Assembly (NCBI RefSeq): GCF_001697145.1
Contig: NZ_CP012719.1
Span: 902,501-966,500 of the forward strand
Reading direction: 5' to 3'
Length of the DNA stretch: 64,000 nucleotides
Source: Streptococcus anginosus
GTDB taxonomy: Bacteria > Bacillota > Bacilli > Lactobacillales > Streptococcaceae
Positions 26,551 to 36,137 of this stretch are shown here, piece after piece. Both the position numbers and the translations under genes were made by a program. Position 1 is the first letter of the stretch. The number at the start of each line of letters is the position of its first letter. Under the pieces are notes generated by a model that saw nothing but the letters and a program-made list of their open reading frames with translations, was not told the DNA's origin and made no database searches.

Positions 26551-27663
26551 ATGGCTACAAAACAAAAAGAAGTAACAACTTTTGATGTTCAAGTTGCAGA
26601 ATTTATTCGCAACCATAAAAAAACTGGTACAGCAACCGATGATGAAATCAATGATCGGCTAGTCATTCCATTTACTTTGGAAGCTGATGGCATTGAAGAT
26701 CTTCTTCAACGGATTCAGGACGCAGGGATTGCTATTACGGATAAAGAGGGCAACCCAAGTGAACGGGTTTTAAATACAGAGGAAGAAGAAGCTGAATTAA
26801 CAGATGAGGAGTTGCTTGGTAGCAATTCTGCTAAAGTGAACGACCCTGTCCGTATGTATTTAAAGGAAATTGGTGTTGTTCCGTTATTGACCAATGAAGA
26901 AGAGCAAGAATTAGCTGTTCTTGTGGAGCAAGGCGACTTAGAAGCGAAACAACGTTTGGCAGAAGCTAATTTGCGGTTGGTTGTCTCTATTGCTAAGCGC
27001 TATGTTGGACGCGGCATGCAGTTTCTTGACTTGATTCAAGAAGGCAATATGGGATTGATGAAAGCCGTTGACAAGTTTGACTATACCAAAGGTTTCAAAT
27101 TTTCGACCTATGCCACTTGGTGGATTCGTCAAGCAATTACTCGTGCGATTGCTGACCAAGCTCGTACGATTCGGATTCCGGTTCACATGGTTGAGACAAT
27201 CAATAAATTAGTGCGGGAACAACGAAATCTTTTGCAAGAATTGGGGCAAGATCCAACGCCAGAGCAAATTGCGGAGCGCATGGATATGACACCAGACAAA
27301 GTTCGTGAAATTTTGAAGATTGCTCAAGAGCCGGTCTCTCTTGAAACACCAATTGGAGAAGAAGATGATAGTCATCTTGGCGATTTCATTGAGGATGAAG
27401 TGATTGAAAATCCAGTTGATTATACAACACGTATCGTTCTGCGTGAGCAATTAGACGAGGTTCTTGACACATTAACAGACCGTGAAGAAAATGTACTACG
27501 TCTGCGTTTCGGTCTAGATGATGGGAAAATGCGTACGCTGGAAGATGTTGGAAAAGTCTTTAACGTAACTCGTGAACGGATTCGACAAATTGAGGCCAAA
27601 GCCCTACGCAAATTGCGTCATCCAAGTCGTAGCAAGCCACTTCGTGACTTTATTGAGGATTAG
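26551..27663 (+). CDS. rpoD: Primary RNA polymerase sigma factor
   Basis: A 370-residue sigma-70 family housekeeping factor (also called sigA). Region 1.1 is at the N-terminus. Region 1.2 contains [11 protein letters not shown]. Region 2 has [47 protein letters not shown], covering core binding and -10 recognition. Region 3 follows, then region 4 with the [26 protein letters not shown] for -35 binding. It is directly coupled to dnaG and followed after 18 nt by the SufT-like gene. Confidence 0.97.
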   Translation: MATKQKEVTTFDVQVAEFIRNHKKTGTATDDEINDRLVIPFTLEADGIEDLLQRIQDAGIAITDKEGNPSERVLNTEEEEAELTDEELLGSNSAKVNDPVRMYLKEIGVVPLLTNEEEQELAVLVEQGDLEAKQRLAEANLRLVVSIAKRYVGRGMQFLDLIQEGNMGLMKAVDKFDYTKGFKFSTYATWWIRQAITRAIADQARTIRIPVHMVETINKLVREQRNLLQELGQDPTPEQIAERMDMTPDKVREILKIAQEPVSLETPIGEEDDSHLGDFIEDEVIENPVDYTTRIVLREQLDEVLDTLTDREENVLRLRFGLDDGKMRTLEDVGKVFNVTRERIRQIEAKALRKLRHPSRSKPLRDFIED

Positions 27664-27681
27664 TAGACAAAAGGAGGCACC

Positions 27682-28011
27682 ATGGCATACACAAATGAAC
27701 AAATTGATGATATTAAAAATCGTATCTTGGAAAGTTTGGAACAAGTTATTGACCCTGAATTAGGAATTGATATTGTAAATCTTGGTTTGATTTATGAAAT
27801 TCGGTTCAATGGTGAAAATGGTGAGACACAAATTGATATGACTTTAACAACAATGGGCTGTCCACTGGCTGACTTATTAACTGATCAGATTCATGATGCA
27901 ATGACAGATGTGCCCGAAGTGAGCAAAGTGGAAGTGAGATTGGTGTGGTATCCTGCCTGGACTGTTGATAAAATGAGTCGCTACGCTCGTATTGCTCTAG
28001 GGATTAAATAA
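27682..28011 (+). CDS. MIP18/SufT-like iron-sulfur assembly factor
   Basis: A 109-residue protein of the MIP18 (former DUF59/PaaD-like) family, which assists maturation of iron-sulfur proteins. The conserved VIDPELGIDIVNLGLIY and TTMGCPLADLL segments hold the reactive cysteine. It has an AAAGGAGG site 7 nt before the ATG. It lies downstream of rpoD, a common streptococcal arrangement, and ends at a hairpin terminator. The specific client is unknown. Confidence 0.88.
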   Translation: MAYTNEQIDDIKNRILESLEQVIDPELGIDIVNLGLIYEIRFNGENGETQIDMTLTTMGCPLADLLTDQIHDAMTDVPEVSKVEVRLVWYPAWTVDKMSRYARIALGIK

Positions 28012-28017
28012 GAATAT

Positions 28018-28050
28018 AGCAGCATGACTTGATTATGCTGCTTTTGTTTT
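28018..28050 (+). terminator. Terminator after the SufT-like gene
   Basis: AGCAGCAT pairs with ATGCTGCT, followed by TTTTGTTTT. Confidence 0.87.
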
Positions 28051-28101
28051 GCTCAAACATTCAGAATTTGTGCAATATTTTAACTTTATACTTTATATCA
28101 C

Positions 28102-28129
28102 TTGAAGTATTGTAAGAATCTGTTATAAT
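28102..28129 (+). promoter_or_regulatory. brnQ promoter
   Basis: TTGAAG (28102-28107), 16-nt spacer, extended TGTTATAAT ending at 28129. Confidence 0.65.
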
Positions 28130-28165
28130 GGTTGAACATACTGAATTTTAGAAAAGGGAGAGAAG

Positions 28166-29494
28166 ATGATTAAAAAAGGAGCACTGACAGGATTACTCTT
28201 GTTTGGAATATTTTTCGGCGCAGGGAATTTAATCTTTCCGCCAACTTTAGGAGCTTTGTCTGGCGAACACTTCTGGTCAGCGATTGCAGGATTCGTACTT
28301 TCAGGAGTTGGAATTGCTATTTTAACATTGATTATCGGTACTTTAAATCCCAAAGGCTATGTTTACGAAATTTCTAAAAAGGTTTCTCCTTGGTTTGCGA
28401 CCAGTTACTTGGTGGTTCTGTATCTAGCGATTGGTCCATTTTTTGCCATTCCTCGGACGGCAACGACTTCTTATGAAGTTGGGATCGCACCATTGCTTTC
28501 GAGTAATATGACTGGATTAGGACTTATTATTTTTACAATCTTGTATTTTGTGGCTGCTTACTTGATTTCATTAAATCCTTCCAAAATTTTGGATCGGATT
28601 GGTCGGATTTTGACTCCTGTGTTTGCCATTTTGATTGTCATTCTAGTCATTTTAGGGGCGATAAAATATGGAGCAGCTACACCGCAAGCTGCTAGCACGG
28701 AATACGCAAAAGCAGCTTTTGGAACTGGCTTTCTTGAAGGGTATAATACGCTTGATGCACTTGCCTCTGTTGCTTTTAGCGTTATCGCTGTGCAAACATT
28801 GAACCAACTCGGCTTTGCTAATAAAAAAGAATATATCTCAACGATTTGGATTGTTGGAATTGTTGTTGCATTGGGATTTAGTGCGCTTTATATCGGATTG
28901 GGATTTCTTGGAAATCATTTCCCAATTCCGGCTGATGTAATGGCTTCTGATGCCAATAAAGGAGTTTATGTCTTATCTCAAGCTACACAAGCTATTTTTG
29001 GTCCGACAGCACAGATTTTCCTTGCAGCCATGGTAACAGTGACCTGCTTTACGACTACGGTTGGTTTGATTGTTTCAACATCAGAATTTTTCAATAAAAC
29101 CTTTCCTAAAATCAGCTACAAAACTTATGCAACAGTCTTTACATTAATTGGATTTGCAATTGCAAATCTTGGTTTGGGAGCGATCATTCAGTATTCAGTT
29201 CCTGTCTTACAAATTTTGTACCCGATTACTATTGCGATTGTAATGATTGTGATTGTCAATAAGTTTGTTGCCTTATCTAAGATTGGAATGCAGCTAACGG
29301 TCGCAGTTGTAACAATTATTGCCTTTGCGAATATCATTGGCTCGCAATTTAAATTGACTAGTGTGAGCAATTTAATCAATGCTTTGCCATTTGCGCAAGC
29401 TTCAATTCCTTGGCTGGTACCAACGATTGTCGGGATTATGTTGTCTTTGTTTTTGCCAAATAAACAAAAGAGTGACACATTTGAAATGGAATAA
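28166..29494 (+). CDS. brnQ: Branched-chain amino acid carrier protein BrnQ
   Basis: A 442-residue cation-coupled importer of leucine, isoleucine and valine with about twelve membrane segments. The family N-terminus is clear: LLFGIFFGAGNLIFPPTLG at about residues 11-29, with the conserved GAGNLIFP motif. It also has the FAIPRTATTSYE loop near 92. It is monocistronic, with its own promoter and terminator. A CodY site would be expected for the family but no convincing one was seen. Confidence 0.95.
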   Translation: MIKKGALTGLLLFGIFFGAGNLIFPPTLGALSGEHFWSAIAGFVLSGVGIAILTLIIGTLNPKGYVYEISKKVSPWFATSYLVVLYLAIGPFFAIPRTATTSYEVGIAPLLSSNMTGLGLIIFTILYFVAAYLISLNPSKILDRIGRILTPVFAILIVILVILGAIKYGAATPQAASTEYAKAAFGTGFLEGYNTLDALASVAFSVIAVQTLNQLGFANKKEYISTIWIVGIVVALGFSALYIGLGFLGNHFPIPADVMASDANKGVYVLSQATQAIFGPTAQIFLAAMVTVTCFTTTVGLIVSTSEFFNKTFPKISYKTYATVFTLIGFAIANLGLGAIIQYSVPVLQILYPITIAIVMIVIVNKFVALSKIGMQLTVAVVTIIAFANIIGSQFKLTSVSNLINALPFAQASIPWLVPTIVGIMLSLFLPNKQKSDTFEME

Positions 29495-29500
29495 TTAAAA

Positions 29501-29532
29501 ATATCTATCACGAAAAGTGATAGTTTTTTTAT
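29501..29532 (+). terminator. brnQ terminator
   Basis: CTATCAC-GAAAA-GTGATAG hairpin followed by TTTTTTT. Confidence 0.88.
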
Positions 29533-29631
29533 GACCATATCAAATTCAAGTTTTTACAAATCGTATCCTCTATTTTTAGATAGTGAACCAGTGTATACTT
29601 TTCCTAGAAAGAAAATGAGGAGGAAAAGATA

Positions 29632-30342
29632 ATGATATCTATTGTGTTTTTGATTTCTGTATTTCTAGCGGGAATTTTATCATTTTTCTCGCCTTGTATA
29701 TTGCCATTGCTTCCTGTATATGTTGGTATTTTATTGGATACAGATGAACCAAGAATAATCATTATTTTTGGAAAGAAGATTGCTTGGTATGGAATTGTAA
29801 AAACACTATTTTTCATTGCAGGATTATCAGTAGTCTTTTTAATTCTTGGATATGGCGCTGGCTTTTTGGGAAAAGTTCTCTATACAGAGTGGTTCCGCTA
29901 TGTATTAGGAGCAATTGTTGTTTTTCTCGGTGTTCATCAAATGGAACTGATCAATTTTAAGCTACTACAACGACAGAAAAGTGTTCAATTAAAAAAAGAT
30001 AAAAATAGAAATGATTTTTACAATGCTTTCTTGCTAGGTGTGACCTTTAGCTTTGGTTGGACACCTTGTGTAGGTCCTGTTTTGAGTTCTGTTCTCGCAA
30101 TTGCAGCTTCTGGTGGTAATGGAGCAGTACAAGGTGGCTTCCTCATGTTAGTTTATACCCTTGGTCTTGCTATCCCATTTCTCATTTTGGCACTTGCCTC
30201 TTCTATTGTTTTACGCCATTTTGGGAAAATAAAACCTTATATGAGACTACTAAAGAAAATTGGCGGGTTACTTATCATCCTGATGGGAATTTTACTTATG
30301 CTGGGAAATCTTAATGTTCTAGCTTCAATATTTGGTGGATAA
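29632..30342 (+). CDS. ccdA: CcdA-type thiol-disulfide electron transporter
   Basis: A 236-residue membrane protein of the CcdA/DsbD-transmembrane family with six helices. It passes electrons from cytoplasmic thioredoxin to extracellular thioredoxin-like proteins. The two redox cysteines sit in [11 protein letters not shown] (near residue 21) and [12 protein letters not shown] (near residue 146), each followed by proline-rich turns as in the family. First gene of the cluster: it is followed after 13 nt by the thioredoxin-fold lipoprotein and then msrAB, which it should keep reduced. The same order is known from the pneumococcal surface methionine-repair system. Confidence 0.93.
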   Translation: MISIVFLISVFLAGILSFFSPCILPLLPVYVGILLDTDEPRIIIIFGKKIAWYGIVKTLFFIAGLSVVFLILGYGAGFLGKVLYTEWFRYVLGAIVVFLGVHQMELINFKLLQRQKSVQLKKDKNRNDFYNAFLLGVTFSFGWTPCVGPVLSSVLAIAASGGNGAVQGGFLMLVYTLGLAIPFLILALASSIVLRHFGKIKPYMRLLKKIGGLLIILMGILLMLGNLNVLASIFGG

Positions 30343-30355
30343 AAGGAGGAATCTC

Positions 30356-30919
30356 ATGAAAAAAACAATGTTAGTCATCACAGGTCTTGTTTGTGTTGCT
30401 TTGTTGGGCGCCTGTGGAAATCAAAAATCAGCTAGTGGAACTAAATCTGGATACGGACAATTTACAAATAAAACGACAGCTACAAAGTTGAATCAAGGCG
30501 AAGCTGCTCCTGATTTTGAACTAAAAGGGGTTGACGGGAAAACTTATAAATCGTCAGATTTCAAAGGAAAGAAAGTTTATCTCAAATTTTGGGCATCTTG
30601 GTGCTCTATCTGCTTGTCTACATTGAAAGATACTGATGAGTTAGCTAAAAATGCTGGGAAAGATTATGTAGTTTTGACGGTTGTTTCACCGGGGCATGTC
30701 GGTGAAAAGTCTGAAGCAGACTTTAAAAAATGGTATGAGAAACTAGAATATAAACATTTACCTGTTTTACTAGATCCTAGTGGTAAATTATTGGAGCAAT
30801 ATGGTGTTCGTTCCTATCCGACAGCTGCATTTATTGGAAGTGATGGGAAATTGGTAAAAACTCGTCCTGGACTTATTAAAAAAGCAGAAATTGAATCAAC
30901 TCTTAAAAGCATTAAATAG
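30356..30919 (+). CDS. Surface thioredoxin-fold lipoprotein (Etrx/TlpA-like)
   Basis: A 187-residue lipoprotein. A signal peptide ends in the lipobox LLGAC (cysteine near residue 21), and a linker leads to a TlpA/ResA-like redoxin domain ([36 protein letters not shown]). The active site is WCSIC, a CxxC. The cis-proline loop is SYPTAAF. It should carry reducing equivalents from CcdA to MsrAB on the outer face of the membrane. The ATG at 30356 has AAGGAGG upstream; the earlier frame start at 30332 overlaps ccdA and is rejected. It corresponds by position to pneumococcal Etrx1. Confidence 0.92.
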   Translation: MKKTMLVITGLVCVALLGACGNQKSASGTKSGYGQFTNKTTATKLNQGEAAPDFELKGVDGKTYKSSDFKGKKVYLKFWASWCSICLSTLKDTDELAKNAGKDYVVLTVVSPGHVGEKSEADFKKWYEKLEYKHLPVLLDPSGKLLEQYGVRSYPTAAFIGSDGKLVKTRPGLIKKAEIESTLKSIK

Positions 30920-30931
30920 GAGGGGAGGATG

Positions 30932-32050
30932 ATGGATCATAAAATGAAATGGTTATTATTGGGTGGAGCAGTCCTACTGGTTTTAGGTTTATTTGTGCTG
31001 GGAAGTCGCATGATACCAACCCTTAAAAATCAGTCTGCTATTAATCAGATTAAAGAAGCAGCTGTTAGTCAGGCTGAACCGGTCAAGCAAAAGAAAGCGG
31101 ACTTGAAAAATGCAAATTTAAAGCATATCTATTTGGCAGGAGGTTGCTTCTGGGGGGTAGAAGAATATTTCTCACGAGTAGATGGGGTGGTTGATGCAGT
31201 CTCTGGCTATGCGAACGGAAATAGCGAGACAACGAACTATGAACTAATCTCACAAACTAAACATGCTGAAACGGTTCATGTGACCTATGATGCCAATAAA
31301 ATTTCTTTAAGAGAAATCTTGCTGCATTACTTTAGAATTATCGATCCAACCAGCAAAAATAAACAAGGCAATGATTGTGGAGTGCAATATCGTACAGGTG
31401 TGTATTATAAAGATCAGGCTGATGTAGAAACAATTAACAAAGTCTTTGACGAGCAGAAAGAAAAATTTAAAGAGCCGTTGGCGGTTGAAAGACAACCATT
31501 AAAACATTTTATTAAGGCTGAAGAGTACCACCAAGATTATTTAAAGAAAAATCCAAATGGCTATTGCCATATCAATGTTAAGCAGGCTTCTTATCCAGTT
31601 ATTGATGCTTCCAAATATAAAAAGCCTAGTGATGCAGAGATTAAAAAGAAACTATCCGATGAAGAATATGCTGTAACACAAAAAAATGATACAGAGCGTG
31701 CTTTTTCTAATCGCTATTGGGATAAGTTTGATGCAGGTATTTATGTAGATGTTGTAACAGGTGAGCCACTTTTCTCTTCCAAAGATAAATTTGAGTCTGG
31801 TTGTGGTTGGCCTAGCTTCACACGTCCAATCAGTCCAGATGTAGCGACTTATAAAGAAGATAAGAGCTTTAATATGACACGGACAGAAGTGCGAAGTCGC
31901 GTTGGAAATTCTCATCTGGGTCATGTCTTTACGGACGGACCAAAAGATAAGGGCGGACTTCGCTACTGTATTAACAGTTTAGCCATTCGTTTCATTCCGA
32001 AAGACCAAATGGAAAGTAAAGGTTATGGATATTTATTAGACTATGTGTAA
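30932..32050 (+). CDS. msrAB: Membrane-anchored methionine sulfoxide reductase MsrA-MsrB fusion
   Basis: A 372-residue protein with an N-terminal membrane anchor ([18 protein letters not shown]). An MsrA domain follows ([14 protein letters not shown], catalytic cysteine near 74; GVYYKDQ), then an MsrB domain ([10 protein letters not shown], and catalytic [13 protein letters not shown] near the end). It repairs S- and R-methionine sulfoxide in surface proteins. The first zinc-binding CxxC of zinc-type MsrB is replaced here ([11 protein letters not shown]), so it is the zinc-free form. Two adjacent ATGs are possible (30929, 30932); the second gives better spacing to AGGAGGGG. Operon with ccdA and the lipoprotein. 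Confidence 0.94.
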   Translation: MDHKMKWLLLGGAVLLVLGLFVLGSRMIPTLKNQSAINQIKEAAVSQAEPVKQKKADLKNANLKHIYLAGGCFWGVEEYFSRVDGVVDAVSGYANGNSETTNYELISQTKHAETVHVTYDANKISLREILLHYFRIIDPTSKNKQGNDCGVQYRTGVYYKDQADVETINKVFDEQKEKFKEPLAVERQPLKHFIKAEEYHQDYLKKNPNGYCHINVKQASYPVIDASKYKKPSDAEIKKKLSDEEYAVTQKNDTERAFSNRYWDKFDAGIYVDVVTGEPLFSSKDKFESGCGWPSFTRPISPDVATYKEDKSFNMTRTEVRSRVGNSHLGHVFTDGPKDKGGLRYCINSLAIRFIPKDQMESKGYGYLLDYV

Positions 32051-32070
32051 CAGCAATTTTCACAGAAATT

Positions 32071-32079
32071 TGCTATAAT
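32071..32079 (+). promoter_or_regulatory. Extended -10 promoter for the two-component system
   Basis: TGCTATAAT lies between the msrAB stop and the response regulator. It covers an in-frame ATG at 32078, which therefore should not be a start codon. Confidence 0.6.
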
Positions 32080-32107
32080 GAGTTTAATAAATAATAGGGG
32101 TGCGCTA

Positions 32108-32842
32108 GTGTATTCAATTATGATTGTAGAAGATGAATACCTTGTTCGGCAAGGTATTTCGTCTTTAGTAGATTTTGAAACATTTGATATGGAAGTCATG
32201 GATGAGGCCGAAAATGGCTTGGATGCTTGGGAAAAGATACAGCTTGCACAGCCCGATATTGTCTTGACAGATATCAATATGCCACATATAAGCGGGATTA
32301 AACTAGCTCAATTGGTCAAAGAACAATATCCTTCTGTTCATATTATCTTTTTAACGGGTTATGATGACTTTGACTACGCTTTGTCAGCAGTAAAATTAGG
32401 TGCTGATGATTATTTACTAAAGCCGTTTTCGCGGGAAGATGTGGAAACGATGTTGTTAAAAGTCAAAGAGAAATTGGACAAGGAGCGAAAGCAGCAGCAA
32501 GTTCATGAACTGGTTGAGCAAGCAGAATTTTCTGATTTAGAACAAGCAATTCATGATCGTTTGACCGATACAGAATTGTCTCTTAAATCACTTGCTTTTC
32601 AGTTAGGGTTTAGTCCGTCTTATTTGAGTGTTCTCATCAAAAAAGAGCTGGGCTTGCCATTTCAGGATTACTTAATTCAAGAACGGATGAAGAAAGCAAA
32701 ATTACTGCTTTTGACAACTGACTTGAAGGTTTATGAAATTGCAGAGCAGGTCGGCTTTGAAGATATGAACTATTTTTCTCAACGCTTCAAACAAGTCGTT
32801 GGAGTGACACCGCGGCAATTTAAACGAGGAGAAGGGAAATGA
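32108..32842 (+). CDS. Response regulator with AraC-type DNA-binding domain
   Basis: A 244-residue YesN-type regulator. The receiver domain carries the acidic pair (MIVEDEYLVRQG), phosphoacceptor aspartate 55 in LTDINMPHI and lysine in LLKPFSREDV. The C-terminal AraC domain has two helix-turn-helices (LSLKSLAFQLGFSPSYLSVLIKKELG and KVYEIAEQVGFEDMNYFSQRFKQVVGVTPRQFK). The start is GTG at 32108, preceded by AGGGGTG. Position after ccdA-lipoprotein-msrAB and before the kinase corresponds to pneumococcal TCS09. It overlaps the kinase gene by 4 nt. Confidence 0.92.
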   Translation: MYSIMIVEDEYLVRQGISSLVDFETFDMEVMDEAENGLDAWEKIQLAQPDIVLTDINMPHISGIKLAQLVKEQYPSVHIIFLTGYDDFDYALSAVKLGADDYLLKPFSREDVETMLLKVKEKLDKERKQQQVHELVEQAEFSDLEQAIHDRLTDTELSLKSLAFQLGFSPSYLSVLIKKELGLPFQDYLIQERMKKAKLLLLTTDLKVYEIAEQVGFEDMNYFSQRFKQVVGVTPRQFKRGEGK

Positions 32843-34548
32843 AACGTTATTCGCTTCTGATTCAGTTAGTGATTTATGTTTTTATCATGATATTAGCTCT
32901 TTTGGGAATTGTCGGTGGGATTTATTATCAGACTAGTTCGGTTGCTATTCGCCAGACAACTGAGCAAAATACACGCAAGACCATTCAGCAAAGTGGTCAG
33001 TTTATCACTTCTTATTTACAAAAAGTTAAACAGACAACGAGTAGTTTGGCTGAAAATGAGAAAATAAAGACATACGCACAAACACCAAGCCAAGAAAACG
33101 CTGAACAACTTCGGCAATTATTCGCAACGATTTTAAAAACAGATTTGGATTTGGTATCTGCTATTTTGGTAACAAAAGACGGAAATCTCATATCAACAGA
33201 TCCTGAATTAACCATGAAGACATCCGCTGATATGATGAAAGAAAAATGGTATCAGGATGCTATCCATAAAGGTGCTATGCCGATTTTGACACCAGCACGA
33301 AGAACCGTCAGCCATACAATTGGTGAAAAATGGGTGATTTCAATCATGCAGGAAGTTGTAGATAAAGACGGTAAAAATTTGGGGGTTGTTCGCTTAGATA
33401 TTGGATACAAGACGTTAGAAGCTTATTTAGATCAACTACAGTTAGGAAAAGAAGGATTTACCTTTATCGTCGATGCCAATCATGACTTTGTCTATCATCC
33501 TAAAAAAGCAGTTTATTCTTCTCACGTTGAAATGAAAGCGATGGCGCCTTATCTTTCTGTAAAAAATGGATATGTCAAATCAAAACAAGCTTATGTATCT
33601 CAATATCAAATTCCAAATAGTGGTTGGACATTGATTGGGGTTTCTTCAATGGAACAATTGCATGCAGTTCAAACACAGATTTTGTGGTCTTTTATTGGAA
33701 CAGGGTTGTTTGCTTTGGGTGTTTGTCTAATAGGGATTTGGTTTGTGCTTCGGCTTTGGATTAAGCCTTTGCGAGATTTACAAGCAACCATTTTAAAGGT
33801 TGGAAGCGGGCATTCAGATTTGAGGGCTAATGAAACCGGCTCTCCTGAATTAGTTGATTTGGCAAGACAATTTAATATTATGTTAGACCGGATTGATCAA
33901 TTGATGATTGCAGTCAAAGAAGAGGAACAAAATGTCAGAAGATATGAATTGCAGGCGCTTTCCAGCCAAATCAACCCGCATTTTCTTTACAATACGTTAG
34001 ATACAATTGTATGGATGGCAGAATTTAATGACAGCAAGCGTGTGGTAGAAGTCACAAAATCACTAGCTAAGTATTTCCGTTTAGCTTTGAACCAAGGACA
34101 TGAACAAATTTCTCTTAAAGATGAAATTGACCACGTGCGTCAGTATCTCTTTATTCAAAAACAGCGCTATGGTGAGAAATCACAATATGAGATTAAAGAG
34201 TTGAAGCAATATGATGACTACAAAATTCCGAAGTTGATTTTGCAGCCTTTGGTTGAGAACGCCATTTACCATGGTATCAAAGAAATGAATCGTCAAGGGA
34301 TGATTCGAGTTAGCGTTTCTGAAAATGACACGCAGCTCATCGTTTCAATTTATGACAATGGTCGTGGCTTTGTCGCCAGCGAAACTACAAATGCTACACT
34401 CGTTCGCTTGGGTGGTGTCGGTTTGAAGAATGTTAATCAGCGTTTGCAATTACAATTTGGTAAATCCTATCACATGGAAATTAAATCTGAAGAAAATACT
34501 TATACGGAGATTCGTCTCTATTTTCCAAAGGCAAATAAAACCAACTGA
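32839..34548 (+). CDS. Sensor histidine kinase (Cache-HAMP-LytS/YesM type)
   Basis: A 569-residue membrane kinase. TM1 is at about 8-30, an extracellular Cache-like sensor spans about 40-270 (the LVSAILVTKDGNLISTDPE and GFTFIVDANHDFVYHP repeats are typical), TM2 is at about 275-300, and a HAMP region at about 305-355. The His_kinase domain has NPHFLYNTLDTIVWMAEF with phosphorylatable His381. The ATPase domain follows (LILQPLVENAIYHGIK; YDNGRGF; GGVGLKNVNQRL). It pairs with the preceding regulator. The ligand is unknown, but the linked genes suggest extracellular oxidative or carbohydrate signals. Confidence 0.93.
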   Translation: MKRYSLLIQLVIYVFIMILALLGIVGGIYYQTSSVAIRQTTEQNTRKTIQQSGQFITSYLQKVKQTTSSLAENEKIKTYAQTPSQENAEQLRQLFATILKTDLDLVSAILVTKDGNLISTDPELTMKTSADMMKEKWYQDAIHKGAMPILTPARRTVSHTIGEKWVISIMQEVVDKDGKNLGVVRLDIGYKTLEAYLDQLQLGKEGFTFIVDANHDFVYHPKKAVYSSHVEMKAMAPYLSVKNGYVKSKQAYVSQYQIPNSGWTLIGVSSMEQLHAVQTQILWSFIGTGLFALGVCLIGIWFVLRLWIKPLRDLQATILKVGSGHSDLRANETGSPELVDLARQFNIMLDRIDQLMIAVKEEEQNVRRYELQALSSQINPHFLYNTLDTIVWMAEFNDSKRVVEVTKSLAKYFRLALNQGHEQISLKDEIDHVRQYLFIQKQRYGEKSQYEIKELKQYDDYKIPKLILQPLVENAIYHGIKEMNRQGMIRVSVSENDTQLIVSIYDNGRGFVASETTNATLVRLGGVGLKNVNQRLQLQFGKSYHMEIKSEENTYTEIRLYFPKANKTN

Positions 34549-34572
34549 TGAAAGATTTCAGTTGGTTTTTAA
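34536..34572 (+). terminator. Terminator of the two-component operon
   Basis: AACCAACTGA pairs with TCAGTTGGTT, followed by TTTTAAT. It overlaps the kinase stop region and also faces the converging ABC operon. Confidence 0.85.
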
Positions 34573-34575
34573 TAT

Positions 34576-35361
34576 TTAATTCCCAACACTGGAGAATTTT
34601 TTCATGCCGTATTTGAATAGAGCGTAGTTGATAGTAAAAATAACAAGTAGGACTAAAGGAAGTAGCAAACCAATCCAGCTTAGATTTAAAAAATAAAGAG
34701 CTGGAAAAAAAGAAGTAAAAGCATAAGGAAATACAAAAATTAGTATCAATTGGATAAAGGTTGGGTAAATTTTGATAGGGTATTGTGCCATTTGATTGAG
34801 GGAGAAAATCCCCATTGTGATAGGGAAAGATTCGACAATCCAAAAAGCAAGAGCAGTAGGTCCTAATTGAATAGCGGCATAGAGTAAACCAATACAAATA
34901 CAGATAAAGACAAAGAGAAGTAGATGAAAAATGTTCCAATGCAGTCCGAGTAAATGATAGGATTGATAAGTTGCAATAGCTCCCATCAGTGTTGTGCCAA
35001 AGCCTTGTAGCTGCACGCGTTCACAAATTAGCTGAAAAAGAGGATTGATGGGCATGATAAGCAGGCGTTCAAACTCACCTTTGCGAATATAGCGGCTTCC
35101 AAACATCCAAAGATTGTCAAAGAAAATCAGGTGAACTGAACGTCCGATAGTTGCCATTCCATAAATAAATAGCATTTGTCCATAGTTGAATCCGGCAATT
35201 TCCTTGATATTTGCAAATAATACATTTAAAAAGATTAAATAAACGATCTGTTCAATCAAAGAAGAAATAAGTCCAATAAAGAAGTCCATCCTATAAGACA
35301 TACTAGCAATCAAGTAAGCTTTGAGATTATAAAAATAAATGCTGATGTATTTCATCTTCAA
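34576..35361 (-). CDS. ABC-2 type permease (DUF990-like), second subunit
   Basis: A 261-residue membrane protein with about six hydrophobic segments. It resembles the ABC-2 permeases of the former DUF990 group: MKYISIYFYNLKAYLIASMSYRMDFFIGLI at the start and the conserved RKGEFERLLIMPINPLFQLI motif near residue 95. Last gene of a three-gene exporter operon; its start overlaps the stop of the upstream permease by 4 nt. The substrate is unknown. Confidence 0.85.
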   Translation of the reverse strand: MKMKYISIYFYNLKAYLIASMSYRMDFFIGLISSLIEQIVYLIFLNVLFANIKEIAGFNYGQMLFIYGMATIGRSVHLIFFDNLWMFGSRYIRKGEFERLLIMPINPLFQLICERVQLQGFGTTLMGAIATYQSYHLLGLHWNIFHLLLFVFICICIGLLYAAIQLGPTALAFWIVESFPITMGIFSLNQMAQYPIKIYPTFIQLILIFVFPYAFTSFFPALYFLNLSWIGLLLPLVLLVIFTINYALFKYGMKKFSSVGN

Positions 35362-36137
35362 CCTCCTAAAATGACTAAACGACGTTTAGCTTGGTACCAA
35401 AGTAGAGCAATAAAAGCTGAAAGTATCGGAATCCAAGCCAACTGAATCCAGAAGAGTTCAGTATTAACAGGTCTTTTCAAAAGGATATTGACTGGAAAAT
35501 TAACAGCAAAGCTGTAAGGTAACAGTTTCAAAATATTTGCGATATATTCTGGATAAAAACTCAGTGGCAAAAGCGATCCAGACGCAAGTGAAAAAAGCCC
35601 ATTTCTGAGAATCAAAATTCCCCATGTATTCGTCGTGAAAAAGGCTGTTAAGCTAAACCCTAAATCTAGCAAGAGGACAATAAATATTCCTAATAAACTG
35701 GAAAATAGGAAAAGCAAGCCTGTTTGCCAATTTGGAAGATAGAGCTGCCCTTGAATGAAAGGAATCATCAGTAAAATTGGAATGAATTTAACAATTTCAA
35801 CAATTTTGACAGCAAAGTCTTGGAAAAAGAGCGAAGTAATTAAAGAGTAAGGATAAAGTAGCTCGCCAGTAATATTCCCATCTACAATCATCAGAGATAG
35901 ATCCCGTCCAATACTAAAACTATTTAGATTTCCTAGTAGATTTGCGAAGATAATATAGGTAGTGAACGTTTCTAAAGTATAACCATTAACGTGAGATTGA
36001 GTGAAAAAAATGGTTTTCCAAACAAAAATAGAGACAAGAACTTGTATGAAAGTACGAATCAGGGTTGCAACAAAAAAAGATTTATATTGAAGTTGCGTAA
36101 TAAGAGCTAATCGTGTGATATGGATATATTTACTCAT
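35358..36137 (-). CDS. ABC-2 type permease, first subunit
   Basis: A 259-residue membrane protein paralogous in layout to the next permease: MSKYIHITRLALITQLQYKSFF, then six hydrophobic segments. A loop reads IVDGNITGELLYPYSL at about the position of RKGEFERLL in its partner. The start is the ATG at 36137, which has GAGGAGGGG upstream and overlaps the ATPase stop by 8 nt. A frame start 13 codons earlier lies inside the ATPase gene and is rejected. It probably forms a heterodimeric pore with the second permease. Confidence 0.85.
   Translation of the reverse strand: MSKYIHITRLALITQLQYKSFFVATLIRTFIQVLVSIFVWKTIFFTQSHVNGYTLETFTTYIIFANLLGNLNSFSIGRDLSLMIVDGNITGELLYPYSLITSLFFQDFAVKIVEIVKFIPILLMIPFIQGQLYLPNWQTGLLFLFSSLLGIFIVLLLDLGFSLTAFFTTNTWGILILRNGLFSLASGSLLPLSFYPEYIANILKLLPYSFAVNFPVNILLKRPVNTELFWIQLAWIPILSAFIALLWYQAKRRLVILGG

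Noticed and set aside
28138..28160. CodY box upstream of brnQ
   Set aside because: AATTTTAGAAAAG looks similar, but aligned without a gap it matches too few positions of AATTTTCWGAAAATT.
32078..32107. ATG at 32078 as the start of the response regulator
   Set aside because: It lies inside the TATAAT of an extended -10 promoter; GTG 32108 has a ribosome binding site and gives the normal receiver N-terminus.
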